Below, in pieces: positions 40,374 through 49,982 of a stretch of DNA of 64,000 bases. Made by a program: the position numbers and the translations under genes. How positions within the stretch are numbered: position 1 is the stretch's first letter; each line of letters begins with the position of its first letter. Source of the DNA: Enterobacteriaceae endosymbiont of Donacia cinerea (lineage in GTDB: Bacteria > Pseudomonadota > Gammaproteobacteria > Enterobacterales > Enterobacteriaceae). The notes beneath the pieces are model-generated. The model did no database searches, was not told where the DNA came from, and saw only the letters and a list, made by a program, of their open reading frames with translations. Where the stretch lies: positions 126,314 to 190,313 of the forward strand of contig NZ_CP046204.1 of the NCBI RefSeq assembly GCF_012569925.1, in the 5' to 3' direction.

Positions 40374-41270
40374 ATGTTTTCTTATTCACAATTATTATTC
40401 TTTTTAATAAATTTAATTATTAATTATTATATAAATTTTAATTTATTAAATATAATGATAATTATATTAATTAGTTTTTTGATTAATAAAATAATAAAAT
40501 TTTATAACAAAAAATATAATTTTAACTATGTTAATAATATAAAAAAATTATTTCTTCAAATAAATTTTGAAGTTATGGGTTATATTAGTAAATCTAAAGG
40601 ATTTATTAGTAAAAATGATATAAATTTTACTATTAAATTAATGAAAAAAATGAATTTAAATAGTGAAGAGATAATTTTTGTAAAAAAAGCATTTAAAAAT
40701 GGTAAAAAAATAAACTATCCTTTAATTTATAAATTAAATAATTTAAATTATTTAATTTATAAAAACAAAAATTTAATAAATAAATTTTTAGAAATACAAA
40801 TTGAATTATCTTTTATAAATAATTTTTTAAATTTTAAAACTAAAAAAATATTAAATATTATTTTTCAAGAACTTAATATTTCAACTAATGAAATATTATT
40901 TATAATAAAAAAATTAAAATGTAATAATAATTTTATTAATGAAAAAGATTTATTTTTTTATGATTTTTTTCAAGAAAAAAAAAAAAGAGACTATTCTACT
41001 AATAGTACTTATAATTTTTATAAAGAAAAAAATAAATTTCAAAATCAAAAAAATTATAAATCAGAATTAGACAAAGCATATGAATTATTAGGAATAAATT
41101 ATAATGATAATTTATTAACTATAAAAAGAGCATATCATAAATTAATCAGTAAATATCATCCGGATAAATTAGTATCAAAAGGATATTCATCTGAACAATT
41201 AGAAATAGCAAAAATTAAAACACAAAACATACATAGAGCATATAATATAATTAAAAAACATATAACATGA
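40374..41270 (+). CDS. djlA: Membrane-anchored J protein DjlA
   Basis: DjlA is a membrane-bound DnaJ-like co-chaperone that stimulates DnaK at the inner membrane. The 298-residue protein has one or two N-terminal hydrophobic helices (residues about 5-37), a TerB-like central region beginning FFEVMGHI.KAKG-like NFEVMGYISKSKGFISKNDI near residue 64, and a C-terminal J domain with YELLGIN, HKLISKYHPDKL (HPD) and IQNIHRAYNII. The last 45 residues match E. coli DjlA well. It is divergent from surA over 162 bp, with lptD deleted between them, and ends 8 bp from acpS on the other strand. Confidence 0.93.
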   Translation: MFSYSQLLFFLINLIINYYINFNLLNIMIIILISFLINKIIKFYNKKYNFNYVNNIKKLFLQINFEVMGYISKSKGFISKNDINFTIKLMKKMNLNSEEIIFVKKAFKNGKKINYPLIYKLNNLNYLIYKNKNLINKFLEIQIELSFINNFLNFKTKKILNIIFQELNISTNEILFIIKKLKCNNNFINEKDLFFYDFFQEKKKRDYSTNSTYNFYKEKNKFQNQKNYKSELDKAYELLGINYNDNLLTIKRAYHKLISKYHPDKLVSKGYSSEQLEIAKIKTQNIHRAYNIIKKHIT

Positions 41271-41278
41271 ACTAAATC

Positions 41279-41665
41279 TTATTTTTTTTCAATTATAACT
41301 ATTGCACAAGCATATTTTTTTTCATCTGAAAATGAAACATGAATATTGTAATTATATATTTTTTTTTCCAAAAATTTTAATGTTTGATAAAAAAATTTTA
41401 GTTTTGGTTTTCCTGTCCTATAGTTAGACAATTCTATTTGATTAAAGAAAATACCATTAGTAAAACTATTATTTAAAGCTTTAATTGCAGCTTCTTTTAC
41501 TGAAAAAAATTTTGCTAGAATTTTTACTTTATTATTACTTTTTTTATAAATAGATAATTCATATTTAGTAAGTATTTTATATGCAAAACGTTTACCAAAA
41601 CGTATAAAAATTTTTTTAATTCTACTTATTTCTATAATATCAATACCAATACCAATAATTTTCAT
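41279..41665 (-). CDS. acpS: Holo-[acyl-carrier-protein] synthase AcpS
   Basis: AcpS transfers phosphopantetheine from CoA to apo-ACP. I start it at 41665 (MKIIGIGID), giving 128 residues, near E. coli AcpS (126). An upstream in-frame ATG at 41731 would overlap the end of era and add a tail of 22 residues not found in the family. The Mg-binding Asp of GIGIDIIEI and the Glu of KFFSVKEAAIKAL are present, and the family end HVSFSDEKKYACAIVI is clear. It is the last gene of the lepA-lepB-rnc-era-acpS run; recO and pdxJ, which lie between era and acpS in E. coli, are missing. Retention implies fatty acid synthesis is still used. Confidence 0.94.
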   Translation of the reverse strand: MKIIGIGIDIIEISRIKKIFIRFGKRFAYKILTKYELSIYKKSNNKVKILAKFFSVKEAAIKALNNSFTNGIFFNQIELSNYRTGKPKLKFFYQTLKFLEKKIYNYNIHVSFSDEKKYACAIVIIEKK

Positions 41666-41712
41666 ATTTATAACTTTAATTTTAATTTTAATAAATTTAT
41701 ATATAAAAAATA

Positions 41713-42540
41713 TTATTTTACTTTTATCCAAAAATTTATATTTATTTTTTTTTTAAAAAAATTTTTTATATTTTTTTCAGATCTATATTTAATTAATTTT
41801 ATTGTTACAGAATTTTTGCCTATTATTATTTTTTTTTGTCTTATATTTTTAATAAATAAAAAAATATTTATTTTTTCTGGTAAATTATTTAATTTTTTTA
41901 GATAATTTAATTTAATTTTTATAAAATAAGGTAATTCTTGATGAAGATATTTTATAATACTTTCTCTTACAATTTCTTTCAAAATAAATTCTTTTGTTTG
42001 ATTGGTAATATAATTACTAGGATAATTATGTTTTTTTTTAGGTAATTTTTTACAAATTATATGATTAATATCATTAGTATATAATTTATATTTAGCTGAA
42101 ATAATAAATAAATAGATAAATTTAATTCTTTGTTTGAGAAAATTAATATAAGGTAGTAAAATATTTTTATTTTTTATTTTATCAATTTTATTAATAATTA
42201 AAATTATCGGTATATTAATTTTATTTAAAATTTTTACAAATTTTTCTTCTATATAATTCCATTTATTTTTATCTAAAATAAAAAAAACATAATTATATCC
42301 ACTATTTTTTAGTAAATCTAAAATTTTATTATTATAAAATATATCTCCTGGGGTATCAATATATTCTATTTGATAATGATCTTTATTATATATACCTATA
42401 ATATTATAATTAGTAGTATTTATTTTATGAGAAATTATAGATATTTTTTTTCCTATTAAAGTATTTAATAAAGTAGATTTTCCTACATTAGATCGACCTA
42501 TAATTAAAATACTACCATAGTATGTAGATATTTTGTTCAC
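41713..42540 (-). CDS. era: GTPase Era
   Basis: Era is an essential GTPase that binds the 3' end of 16S rRNA during 30S assembly. The 275-residue protein (E. coli 301) has P-loop GRSNVGKSTL near residue 15, the DTPGD G3 motif (family DTPG), and NKID G4. The C-terminal KH domain is worn: the family loop IGNKGAKIK (GxxG) reads IGKNSVTIK, losing the second glycine, and the last 18 or so residues are missing, the protein ending FWIKVK. RNA binding may therefore be weaker. It starts 28 bp after rnc ends. Confidence 0.94.
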   Translation of the reverse strand: MNKISTYYGSILIIGRSNVGKSTLLNTLIGKKISIISHKINTTNYNIIGIYNKDHYQIEYIDTPGDIFYNNKILDLLKNSGYNYVFFILDKNKWNYIEEKFVKILNKINIPIILIINKIDKIKNKNILLPYINFLKQRIKFIYLFIISAKYKLYTNDINHIICKKLPKKKHNYPSNYITNQTKEFILKEIVRESIIKYLHQELPYFIKIKLNYLKKLNNLPEKINIFLFIKNIRQKKIIIGKNSVTIKLIKYRSEKNIKNFFKKKININFWIKVK

Positions 42541-42567
42541 ATAAATAACCTTTATTATTAAAGTAAA

Positions 42568-43248
42568 CTATTCTAAACCAAGTTTTTTTAAAGCTTTTTC
42601 TGCTGCTGATTGTTCAGCTTTTCTACGACTAGATCCTATTCCTATAATTATTGCTGATATACCGCTAATTTTACATTGTATAGTAAATTTTTGATTATGT
42701 ACTTCACCATTTATTTGTATTATAAAATAATAAGGTAAAGGAAGATGTGATCTTTGTAAATATTCTTGTAATCTTGTTTTAGGATCTTTTTGATTATTAC
42801 CAGGTAGTATTTTTTTTAATCTAAACTGATACCATAACAAAATAATTTTTTCTACAACTTTTATATTACTATCTAAACATATACTACCAATTAAAGCTTC
42901 CATTGTATCAGCAAGTATAGATTCTCTATTATATCCCCCATTTTTAAATTCACCAGGACCTAAAAATAAATATTCTCCTAATTTAAACTCTCTCGCAATA
43001 CTTGCTAATGTATTTCCTTTAACTAAAGTAGCGCGCATACGACTCATATTTCCTTCATTTACATCAGGAAATTTATTATATAATGCTTTAGCTATTATAT
43101 AGCTTAATATAGAATCTCCTAAAAATTCTAATCTTTCATTATGTTTACTACTTGCACTTCTATGTGTTAAAGCTTGATATAATAAATCTTGATGATTAAA
43201 CATATAACCTAATCTTTTTTGTAATTGATTAATCATAATAAAATTCAC
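42568..43248 (-). CDS. rnc: Ribonuclease III
   Basis: RNase III cuts double-stranded RNA and processes the rRNA precursor. The 226-residue protein equals E. coli in length and is one of the better conserved here: the signature [18 protein letters not shown] near residue 37 with catalytic Glu and Asp, the [15 protein letters not shown] motif near residue 109, [12 protein letters not shown], and the C-terminal double-stranded RNA-binding domain ending [20 protein letters not shown] in outline. Genes ancestral to this operon (lepB upstream, era downstream) are both kept. Confidence 0.98.
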   Translation of the reverse strand: MNFIMINQLQKRLGYMFNHQDLLYQALTHRSASSKHNERLEFLGDSILSYIIAKALYNKFPDVNEGNMSRMRATLVKGNTLASIAREFKLGEYLFLGPGEFKNGGYNRESILADTMEALIGSICLDSNIKVVEKIILLWYQFRLKKILPGNNQKDPKTRLQEYLQRSHLPLPYYFIIQINGEVHNQKFTIQCKISGISAIIIGIGSSRRKAEQSAAEKALKKLGLE

Positions 43249-43297
43249 ATAATTATATTTTAATTTATTATATAAAATAAGTAATATTTTTAATAAA

Positions 43298-44095
43298 TTA
43301 ATTAATTTTATGTATTCGATTAAATCTAATTTTTAAAAACCATGAATTTGATTTTTTTTTAATATTTAACCAAACTAATATAGCTTTTCCTAATAAATAT
43401 TTTTTATGTACAAAACCCCAATATCTACTATCAAAACTATAGTCACGATTATCACCCATCACAAAATAACATTTATTTGGAACAATCCATGTATATAATG
43501 GGGTATTTTTCTGTTTATATATATTTAATGATTCATTGTCTAATTCAGGAATAAATAATATTTTATGTGATAATTTATTTATATATTCTGTATATTGAAA
43601 AAATCTTAATTTTTTCAAATTATAATGTTTTTTAAAATTTTCAGAAATGTTAATAAATGATATTTCATCTTTATTTTTAGAAACTTTAATAAAGTTACTT
43701 TTTTTAAGTTTTTTATATATAAAAATATTTTGTTTTATATATTTTTTATTATATAATGTAATTTGTTTATTTTTATAATTATAAACAATAATATCTCCTG
43801 GTAATCCAATAATTCTTTTAATATAATTTATTTTAGTATTTTTAGGATATTTAAAAACGACTATATCCCCTCTTTTAGGTAATTTATTATTAATAATAAT
43901 TCTATTATTTAAAGGATTTTTAATTCCATAAATAAATTTATTTACTAAAATAAAATCACCTTCTAATAAGGTAGGTGCCATAGAACCTGAAGGTATATAA
44001 AAAGATTCATATATAAAAAAACGAACTATAAAAATTAATATAATTATAGGTAATAGAGAGCTTATTTGTTTTATTAAATATTTTTTTTTTAGCAT
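43298..44095 (-). CDS. lepB: Signal peptidase I (single-spanning form)
   Basis: LepB removes signal peptides from exported proteins. The 265-residue protein is about 60 residues shorter than E. coli LepB (324) because the first membrane helix and cytoplasmic loop are absent; one helix remains (residues about 12-29), followed directly by the catalytic [10 protein letters not shown] with Ser38 and by [11 protein letters not shown] with general-base Lys93. The late motif [16 protein letters not shown] is intact. It starts 109 bp after lepA stops, as in the ancestral lepA-lepB-rnc-era order. Confidence 0.97.
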   Translation of the reverse strand: MLKKKYLIKQISSLLPIIILIFIVRFFIYESFYIPSGSMAPTLLEGDFILVNKFIYGIKNPLNNRIIINNKLPKRGDIVVFKYPKNTKINYIKRIIGLPGDIIVYNYKNKQITLYNKKYIKQNIFIYKKLKKSNFIKVSKNKDEISFINISENFKKHYNLKKLRFFQYTEYINKLSHKILFIPELDNESLNIYKQKNTPLYTWIVPNKCYFVMGDNRDYSFDSRYWGFVHKKYLLGKAILVWLNIKKKSNSWFLKIRFNRIHKIN

Positions 44096-44204
44096 ATATT
44101 TTATCTAATTAAGTTAGATATATTTTTTTATAAAAATAAAATAATTTAAAATTTTTATTTTATAAAAAAATATAAATATTATTTAAATTTTATTTTAAAA
44201 TAAA

Positions 44205-45995
44205 TTATTTAGCAGTTTTTAATATAGATAGAAAAACTGAAGGGGGTAATTTTACATTACCAATATTTTTCATTCTTTTTTTCCCTTCTTTTTGTTTTTG
44301 AATTAATTTTTTTTTTCTACTAACATCTCCTCCATAACATTTAGCAATTACATTTTTACGTAATTGTCTAATATTTGCACTAGAAATAATTTTTTTTCCA
44401 ATTGCAGCTTGAATTACAATATTAAATTGTTGTCTTGGAATTAATTTTTGAATTTTTTCTACTAATATTTTACTATAAGAATAAATTTTATTTTTATAAG
44501 TAATTGTTGTTAATGCATCAACACGTTTTTTATTAATTAAAATATTAATACAAACTAAATTAGATTTTTTAAATTTTAAAAAATTATAATCTAATGATCC
44601 ATATCCTTTTGTAATAGATTTTAATTTATCAAAAAAATTTATAATTACTTCAATCATAGGTATTTCAAAAATTAATATAACTTGATTTCCATGATACATT
44701 ATATTTTTTTGTATACCGTTTTTAGTAATACATAATTGAATAATTTTTCCAATATATTTTACTGGAGAAAGTATTTTACATTTTAAAATTGGTTCTCTTA
44801 TTTCTTTTATAAAATGAGATGAAGGAAATTTAGATAAATTATCTATATATAGAATATCTTTATTAATTGTTTCTATTTCATATTTTACAGAAGGTATAGT
44901 TATAATAATATTTATATTATATTCATTTAATAAACGTTGCTGTATAATTTCCATATGTAATAAACCTAAAAAACCACATCTATATCCATAACCCAGTATC
45001 TCTGAATTATCTGGTTCAAAAAATAAAGCAGAATCATTTAAACTTAATTTTTTTAATGCATTACTAAAAATTTTATATTCATCAGATATTATAGGAAATA
45101 AACCAGCAAAAACTTTAGGAACACTTTTTTTAAATCCTGGTAATAGTATATTTGATGGTTCTGTATATGATGTTATAGTAGCCCCTACTGGTACTTCATT
45201 TATATTTTTGATTCCTAATACTATCCAGCCGACATCACCACATTTTAATTTACTTAAATTTATTTTTTTTGGTGTAAAAATACCTATTTTTTCTATAAAA
45301 TATTTTTTTCGAGTATTTAAAATAATTATTTTCATTCCTTTAAAAATTTTACCATTTTTAATACATATTAAAACTATAACTCCTAAATATTTATCAAACC
45401 ATGAATCTATAATAAGAGCTTGTAAAGAAGTATTAATATTTCCTGTAGGTGAAGGAATATTTTTAATTAAATTTTCTATTATATTTTTTATTCCTAATCC
45501 AGTTTTAGCTGAACATTGAAGAAATTTTTTAGATTGAATACCTATAATATTACATATATCTTTTTTTATTTTTTCAATATTTATATTTAATAAATCAATT
45601 TTATTAATAACTGGTAATACTTTTAATCCCATTGTAATAGCAGTATTATAATTAGATAAAGTTTGAGCTTCTATTCCCTGTGAAGCATCTATTAATAATA
45701 AAGCTCCTTCACATGCAGCTAATGATCTTGAAACTTCATAAGAAAAATCTACATGTCCAGGAGTATCAATAAAATTTAATTTATAAAAATTATTATTTTT
45801 TGCTTTATAATTTAAAGAAACACTTTGTGCTTTTATTGTAATACCTCTTTCTTTTTCTAATGACATACTATCTAATACTTGTGATGTCATTTCTCTTTTA
45901 GATAAACCACCACAAATTTCAATTAATCTATCGGCAAATGTTGATTTACCATGATCAATATGAGCAATAATTGAAAAATTTCTTATATTTTTCAT
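44205..45995 (-). CDS. lepA: Elongation factor 4 (LepA)
   Basis: LepA is a ribosome-associated translational GTPase, thought to act in ribosome back-translocation or 30S biogenesis. I start at 45995 ([19 protein letters not shown]), giving 596 residues against 599 in E. coli; the upstream in-frame ATG at 46034 adds 13 residues without family support. G motifs: [37 protein letters not shown]. The C-terminal domain unique to LepA is present with [24 protein letters not shown]. It is the first gene of the lepA-lepB-rnc-era-acpS block. Confidence 0.97.
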   Translation of the reverse strand: MKNIRNFSIIAHIDHGKSTFADRLIEICGGLSKREMTSQVLDSMSLEKERGITIKAQSVSLNYKAKNNNFYKLNFIDTPGHVDFSYEVSRSLAACEGALLLIDASQGIEAQTLSNYNTAITMGLKVLPVINKIDLLNINIEKIKKDICNIIGIQSKKFLQCSAKTGLGIKNIIENLIKNIPSPTGNINTSLQALIIDSWFDKYLGVIVLICIKNGKIFKGMKIIILNTRKKYFIEKIGIFTPKKINLSKLKCGDVGWIVLGIKNINEVPVGATITSYTEPSNILLPGFKKSVPKVFAGLFPIISDEYKIFSNALKKLSLNDSALFFEPDNSEILGYGYRCGFLGLLHMEIIQQRLLNEYNINIIITIPSVKYEIETINKDILYIDNLSKFPSSHFIKEIREPILKCKILSPVKYIGKIIQLCITKNGIQKNIMYHGNQVILIFEIPMIEVIINFFDKLKSITKGYGSLDYNFLKFKKSNLVCINILINKKRVDALTTITYKNKIYSYSKILVEKIQKLIPRQQFNIVIQAAIGKKIISSANIRQLRKNVIAKCYGGDVSRKKKLIQKQKEGKKRMKNIGNVKLPPSVFLSILKTAK

Positions 45996-46058
45996 AAAAT
46001 AATTTTTTAAAAACCTATAAATATAGAAAATCAATTTTTATAAAATAAATATTTTTAA

Positions 46059-48101
46059 TTATATTTCAATCCCTCTTTGTATAAGTAAAGAATTAATATT
46101 TAATTCTTTACCTCTAAATTTTTTAAATAAAATAATAGGATCTGCGGAACTACCTAAAGATAAGACATTATTCAAAAATTTTTTTCCTATTTTTGAATTA
46201 AATAATCCATTTTTTTTAAAGTATAAAAAAGTATCTGCAGCTAATTGTTCTGACCATAAATAACTGTAATATCCAGCAGCATATTCTCCACCAAATATAT
46301 GATTAAATACATTTGTATATTTATACCAACTAGGGATAGGAGATATTGTAATTAAATTTTTTCTTATTTCTTTAATTAAATCTGATATTTGATTATTTTT
46401 TTTAAAATTAAATTCTTTATGTATTCTTATATCAAATAAACTTAATTCTATTTGACGCATAAGAGATAAAGCAGAATTATATTTTTTAGATTCAATTAAT
46501 TTATTCATTATACTTACTGGAAAATTATTTTTTTTTTTATAATGTTGTGAAATTAATTTTAAAGATTCTAATTCCCAACACCAATATTCCATAAATTGAC
46601 TAGGAAATTCTACAATATCTAAAGGTATTCCATTAATTCCTGATATGTTAGGTATATTTATTCTGGAAGTAATATGATGTAAAGCATGTCCAAATTCATG
46701 AAATAAAGTTAAGACTTCATTATGATTAAGTAAAAAAAAATTATTAATAGAAGGAGTAAAATTACAATTAACATAAGCTATTGGATATTGAAGTATCCCA
46801 TTTTCTTTTAATATTCTGGATTGACATATATCCATCCAAGCTCCGCTACGTTTTTCTGAACGTATATATAAATCAAAATAAATACTACCATATAATTCAT
46901 TATTAGAATTAAAAACATCAAAAAACATAACACTATTATGCCAAACTGATACTTTTCTTTTTTTAAAAATTAAACCATATATTTTATTAATAATAATAAA
47001 CATCCCTTTCATTACAATATTAATTGGAAAATAATTACGAATAATATTATCATTTATTCCATATAGATAAAATTTGTATTTTTCTGCAAAAAATGATATA
47101 TCCCATGGATTTATATTGTTTAAATCATATTTTTTTTTAATAAATTTTTTTAAATTTGAAACTTCTTTTTCAGCTTGTTTTTTTGATAATTGTATTAATT
47201 TATATAAAAAAGATAAAACTTTATAAACTTTTTTAGCAGATTTAACCGCTAAAGATTGTTCAGCATAAGAATTATATCCTAATAAATTTGATAATTTTGA
47301 ACGTAATGATAATTCTTCTATTAGAATAGGTTCATTATTAAATTTTGATGAATTAAGATCAAAAGAAGATGCTCTTGTATTATACATATAATATATTTTT
47401 TTTCTTAAAACATGATTTTTACAAAATGTTATAATTGATAAATAAATAGGAATATCTAAAGTAATTAAATACCCTTTCTTATTTTTTAACAAAGCATTTT
47501 TACTCATAATATTTATTATATGATCTGGTATCCCATCTAGTTCTTTTTTATCTAAAATATTTTTTTCTAATTTTTGAGTACTATCAAAAATATTATTATT
47601 AAAAATATTTTGTAATTTTAATAAACGTGTAATAATTTTTGAATATATATTTTTTTTTTCTTTAGATAATAAAATTCCTGAAAGTTTAAAATCACGTATA
47701 ATATTATTAATAGATTTAATTTTTAATTTATCAAAATTTAAATTTTTTTGATTATTTTGTACTTGTATATAAGCATTATATAAATATTTATTTTGTTTAA
47801 ACCATAAACAATAATTAGTTACTATTTTAATAGTAATTTCATAAATTTTTCTTGTTTCATGATTATTACAAACATAATTTAAATGATTTATTGGTGAAAA
47901 AATACGATATAAATTTTCATCTAATTCTAATATTTTTTGACAAAAATTATGCCAATTATAATTATTTTGATGTTTTTTTAAAATTTTATTAATTTTTTCT
48001 TTAGAATTATTAATAGTAATTTTTATTGCAGATAACATGCAATTATTAGTAATTTTATTAAAAGGAGGTAATAGGAAATCAGATAATAACGGATTATTCA
48101 T
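46059..48101 (-). CDS. prlC: Oligopeptidase A (PrlC, M3 family)
   Basis: PrlC is a cytoplasmic zinc metallopeptidase that degrades short peptides, including cleaved signal peptides. It has 680 residues, the same as E. coli PrlC, and the zinc motif HEFGHALHH near residue 465. The following SGINGIPLDIVEFPSQFMEYWCWE-like region (key residues SGI..P.D.VE.PSQFME.WCWE) matches PrlC better than the related dipeptidase Dcp. The N-terminal half is helical and diverged. Gene neighbours (lepA, rlmB) are not its E. coli ones, so its position reflects rearrangement. Confidence 0.93.
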   Translation of the reverse strand: MNNPLLSDFLLPPFNKITNNCMLSAIKITINNSKEKINKILKKHQNNYNWHNFCQKILELDENLYRIFSPINHLNYVCNNHETRKIYEITIKIVTNYCLWFKQNKYLYNAYIQVQNNQKNLNFDKLKIKSINNIIRDFKLSGILLSKEKKNIYSKIITRLLKLQNIFNNNIFDSTQKLEKNILDKKELDGIPDHIINIMSKNALLKNKKGYLITLDIPIYLSIITFCKNHVLRKKIYYMYNTRASSFDLNSSKFNNEPILIEELSLRSKLSNLLGYNSYAEQSLAVKSAKKVYKVLSFLYKLIQLSKKQAEKEVSNLKKFIKKKYDLNNINPWDISFFAEKYKFYLYGINDNIIRNYFPINIVMKGMFIIINKIYGLIFKKRKVSVWHNSVMFFDVFNSNNELYGSIYFDLYIRSEKRSGAWMDICQSRILKENGILQYPIAYVNCNFTPSINNFFLLNHNEVLTLFHEFGHALHHITSRINIPNISGINGIPLDIVEFPSQFMEYWCWELESLKLISQHYKKKNNFPVSIMNKLIESKKYNSALSLMRQIELSLFDIRIHKEFNFKKNNQISDLIKEIRKNLITISPIPSWYKYTNVFNHIFGGEYAAGYYSYLWSEQLAADTFLYFKKNGLFNSKIGKKFLNNVLSLGSSADPIILFKKFRGKELNINSLLIQRGIEI

Positions 48102-48205
48102 AATAAATTTCCAATGTATATATAAATATATGAAAATATTTAATATTTATTAAATAATATATTTATTTAATAAATTATATTTTTCTTAATTAATTAATGA
48201 TAAAA

Positions 48206-48949
48206 TTAAAAAGTATTATTTTGTCTAGTTATTTCAAATAAACAAATTCCAGTAGCTACAGAAACATTTAAAGAATTTAAATTGTTAAACATAGGTATAG
48301 AAACTAATACATCACAATATTTTTTAATAATAAATCTTATCCCTTTATCTTCAGATCCAATAATTAAACATATTGGATATTTTAATTTATTACAATAAAT
48401 AATATTATTTTTTTTATTATTATCAGCTCCAATAATATAAATGTTATTAGATTTTAAAAAATTAATAATATTTATTAAATTTTTTACAAAAATTATAGGT
48501 ATATATTCTGATGTTCCACAAGATATTTTTTTTACTATAGCGTTAATTTTAACAGAATGTCTTTTAGGTAAAATAATCATACTAACACCAAATGCAACAG
48601 CACTTCTAATACATGCCCCAAAATTATGAGTATCTGTAAGACGATCTAAAATAAGAATTAATATTTTTTTAGATTTATTTATAATTTTAAAAATATCTTT
48701 TTCTGTAAAAGATTTTACTATACTTATTTTAGCCATAATTCCTTGATGGATACTATTATTAGTTTTTTTATCTAACCACTTTTTACTTACTTTATATATG
48801 TTAATATTATATTTATTTATATACAAAAATAATTCTTTAATTTTATTAGATTTTTTTTTACTATTTAAAATAAATATTTTTTTTAAACAAAAAGGATTTT
48901 TTTTTAAAATACTAATAACAGAATGTATACCAAAAATAATATCTTTCAT
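48206..48949 (-). CDS. rlmB: 23S rRNA Gm2251 2'-O-methyltransferase RlmB
   Basis: RlmB methylates the ribose of G2251 in the peptidyl-transferase P loop of 23S rRNA. The 247-residue SpoU-family (trefoil-knot) protein has IFGIHSV at the start, the L30e-like substrate domain, then the three SpoU motifs: LDRLTDTHNFGACIRSA near residue 107, IIGSEDKGI near residue 196 and IPMFNNLNSLNVSVATGICLFE at the end. In E. coli rlmB lies near miaA; hfq, hflX, hflK, hflC, purA and rnr that separate them are gone here. Confidence 0.96.
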   Translation of the reverse strand: MKDIIFGIHSVISILKKNPFCLKKIFILNSKKKSNKIKELFLYINKYNINIYKVSKKWLDKKTNNSIHQGIMAKISIVKSFTEKDIFKIINKSKKILILILDRLTDTHNFGACIRSAVAFGVSMIILPKRHSVKINAIVKKISCGTSEYIPIIFVKNLINIINFLKSNNIYIIGADNNKKNNIIYCNKLKYPICLIIGSEDKGIRFIIKKYCDVLVSIPMFNNLNSLNVSVATGICLFEITRQNNTF

Positions 48950-49005
48950 ATTATTTAATCATTAATTTTAATAAATTAAATATATCATAATATAAAAATA
49001 TAATT

Positions 49006-49974
49006 TTAAATTTTTTTATTTAAAATAAACTTATTTTTTTCAATAAATTTTATAATATAATCATAAGCTTTATAAATATGATTACTATCAAACCAATATA
49101 TATTTTTCCAATAACGTAACCAAGTTAATTGTTTTTTTGCCAAATGACGTGTTGCAATAGTAGTTTTTTGTATCATTTCTTTATAATTAATTTTATTTAA
49201 AATATATAAAAACATTTGTTTATATCCAATGCAACGTATTGCAGGAAAGTAAATTTTTAGATATTTGTTTTTAATAAGATTTTTTACCTCGTCTTCAAAA
49301 CCTAATTCTAACATTTTAAAAATTCTATCTTCTATATTTTTATGTAAAATTGTTTTATTAAAATATGTTAATCCAAATTGATATATATTATAAGGAATTT
49401 TATTACCTGGAATTTTTTTTATTTCACTTAAAGTTTTTCCTGTTAAAAAAAATATTTCTAAAGCTCTTAAATTTCTTTGTATATCATTACAATGAATTTT
49501 ATTTGCAGATATAATATCAATTGTTTTTAACATATCATGATATGATTTATATATTTTATTTTTTATTTTATTCATAATAATATTACGTATTTTAAAATTA
49601 GATGCAGGTAATAAAGGAGACATAGTATTAATTAATGTGTTATAATAAAACATGCTTCCTCCAACTAACAATGGTATTTTCCCTTTTTTAGTAATTTTAT
49701 CCATAATACTTAAAACATCATTATAAAATTCCATTACAGAATATGATTGATAAGGTTCTTTAATATCAATTAACCAATGTTTGGTATAAAAAAAATTATC
49801 TTTTTTTGGTTTATCTGTTCCTATATTTAATCTTTTATAAATTAAAGAAGAATCTACACTAATTAATTCAACAGGTAAAACTTTAGCTAGTCTAGTAGCC
49901 AAATAAGTTTTTTTAGAAGCTGTAGTTCCCATTAAAAAAATAGCTGTTGGTAATTTTTTATTTTTTTTATTCAT
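49006..49974 (-). CDS. miaA: tRNA dimethylallyltransferase MiaA (altered P-loop)
   Basis: MiaA adds a dimethylallyl group to A37 of tRNAs reading UNN codons. The 322-residue protein aligns with E. coli MiaA (316) throughout: PTAIFLMGTTAS, VELISVDSSLIYKRLNIGTDKP, LLVGGSMFYYNTLI, QRNLRALEIF, IRCIGYKQM and ATRHLAKKQLTWLR. The family P-loop GPTASGKT reads GTTASKKT: the glycine before the invariant lysine is Lys21 (codon AAA at 49912-49914), and the family Pro is Thr. The rest is well conserved, so the gene is under selection, yet nucleotide binding might be altered. It overlaps nothing and follows mutL by 8 bp. Confidence 0.93.
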   Translation of the reverse strand: MNKKNKKLPTAIFLMGTTASKKTYLATRLAKVLPVELISVDSSLIYKRLNIGTDKPKKDNFFYTKHWLIDIKEPYQSYSVMEFYNDVLSIMDKITKKGKIPLLVGGSMFYYNTLINTMSPLLPASNFKIRNIIMNKIKNKIYKSYHDMLKTIDIISANKIHCNDIQRNLRALEIFFLTGKTLSEIKKIPGNKIPYNIYQFGLTYFNKTILHKNIEDRIFKMLELGFEDEVKNLIKNKYLKIYFPAIRCIGYKQMFLYILNKINYKEMIQKTTIATRHLAKKQLTWLRYWKNIYWFDSNHIYKAYDYIIKFIEKNKFILNKKI

Positions 49975-49982
49975 ATTATGAA

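Noticed and set aside
41666-41731. Longer AcpS start overlapping era
   Set aside because: The added 22 residues are lysine/isoleucine filler; the family start MKIIGIGID lies at 41665.
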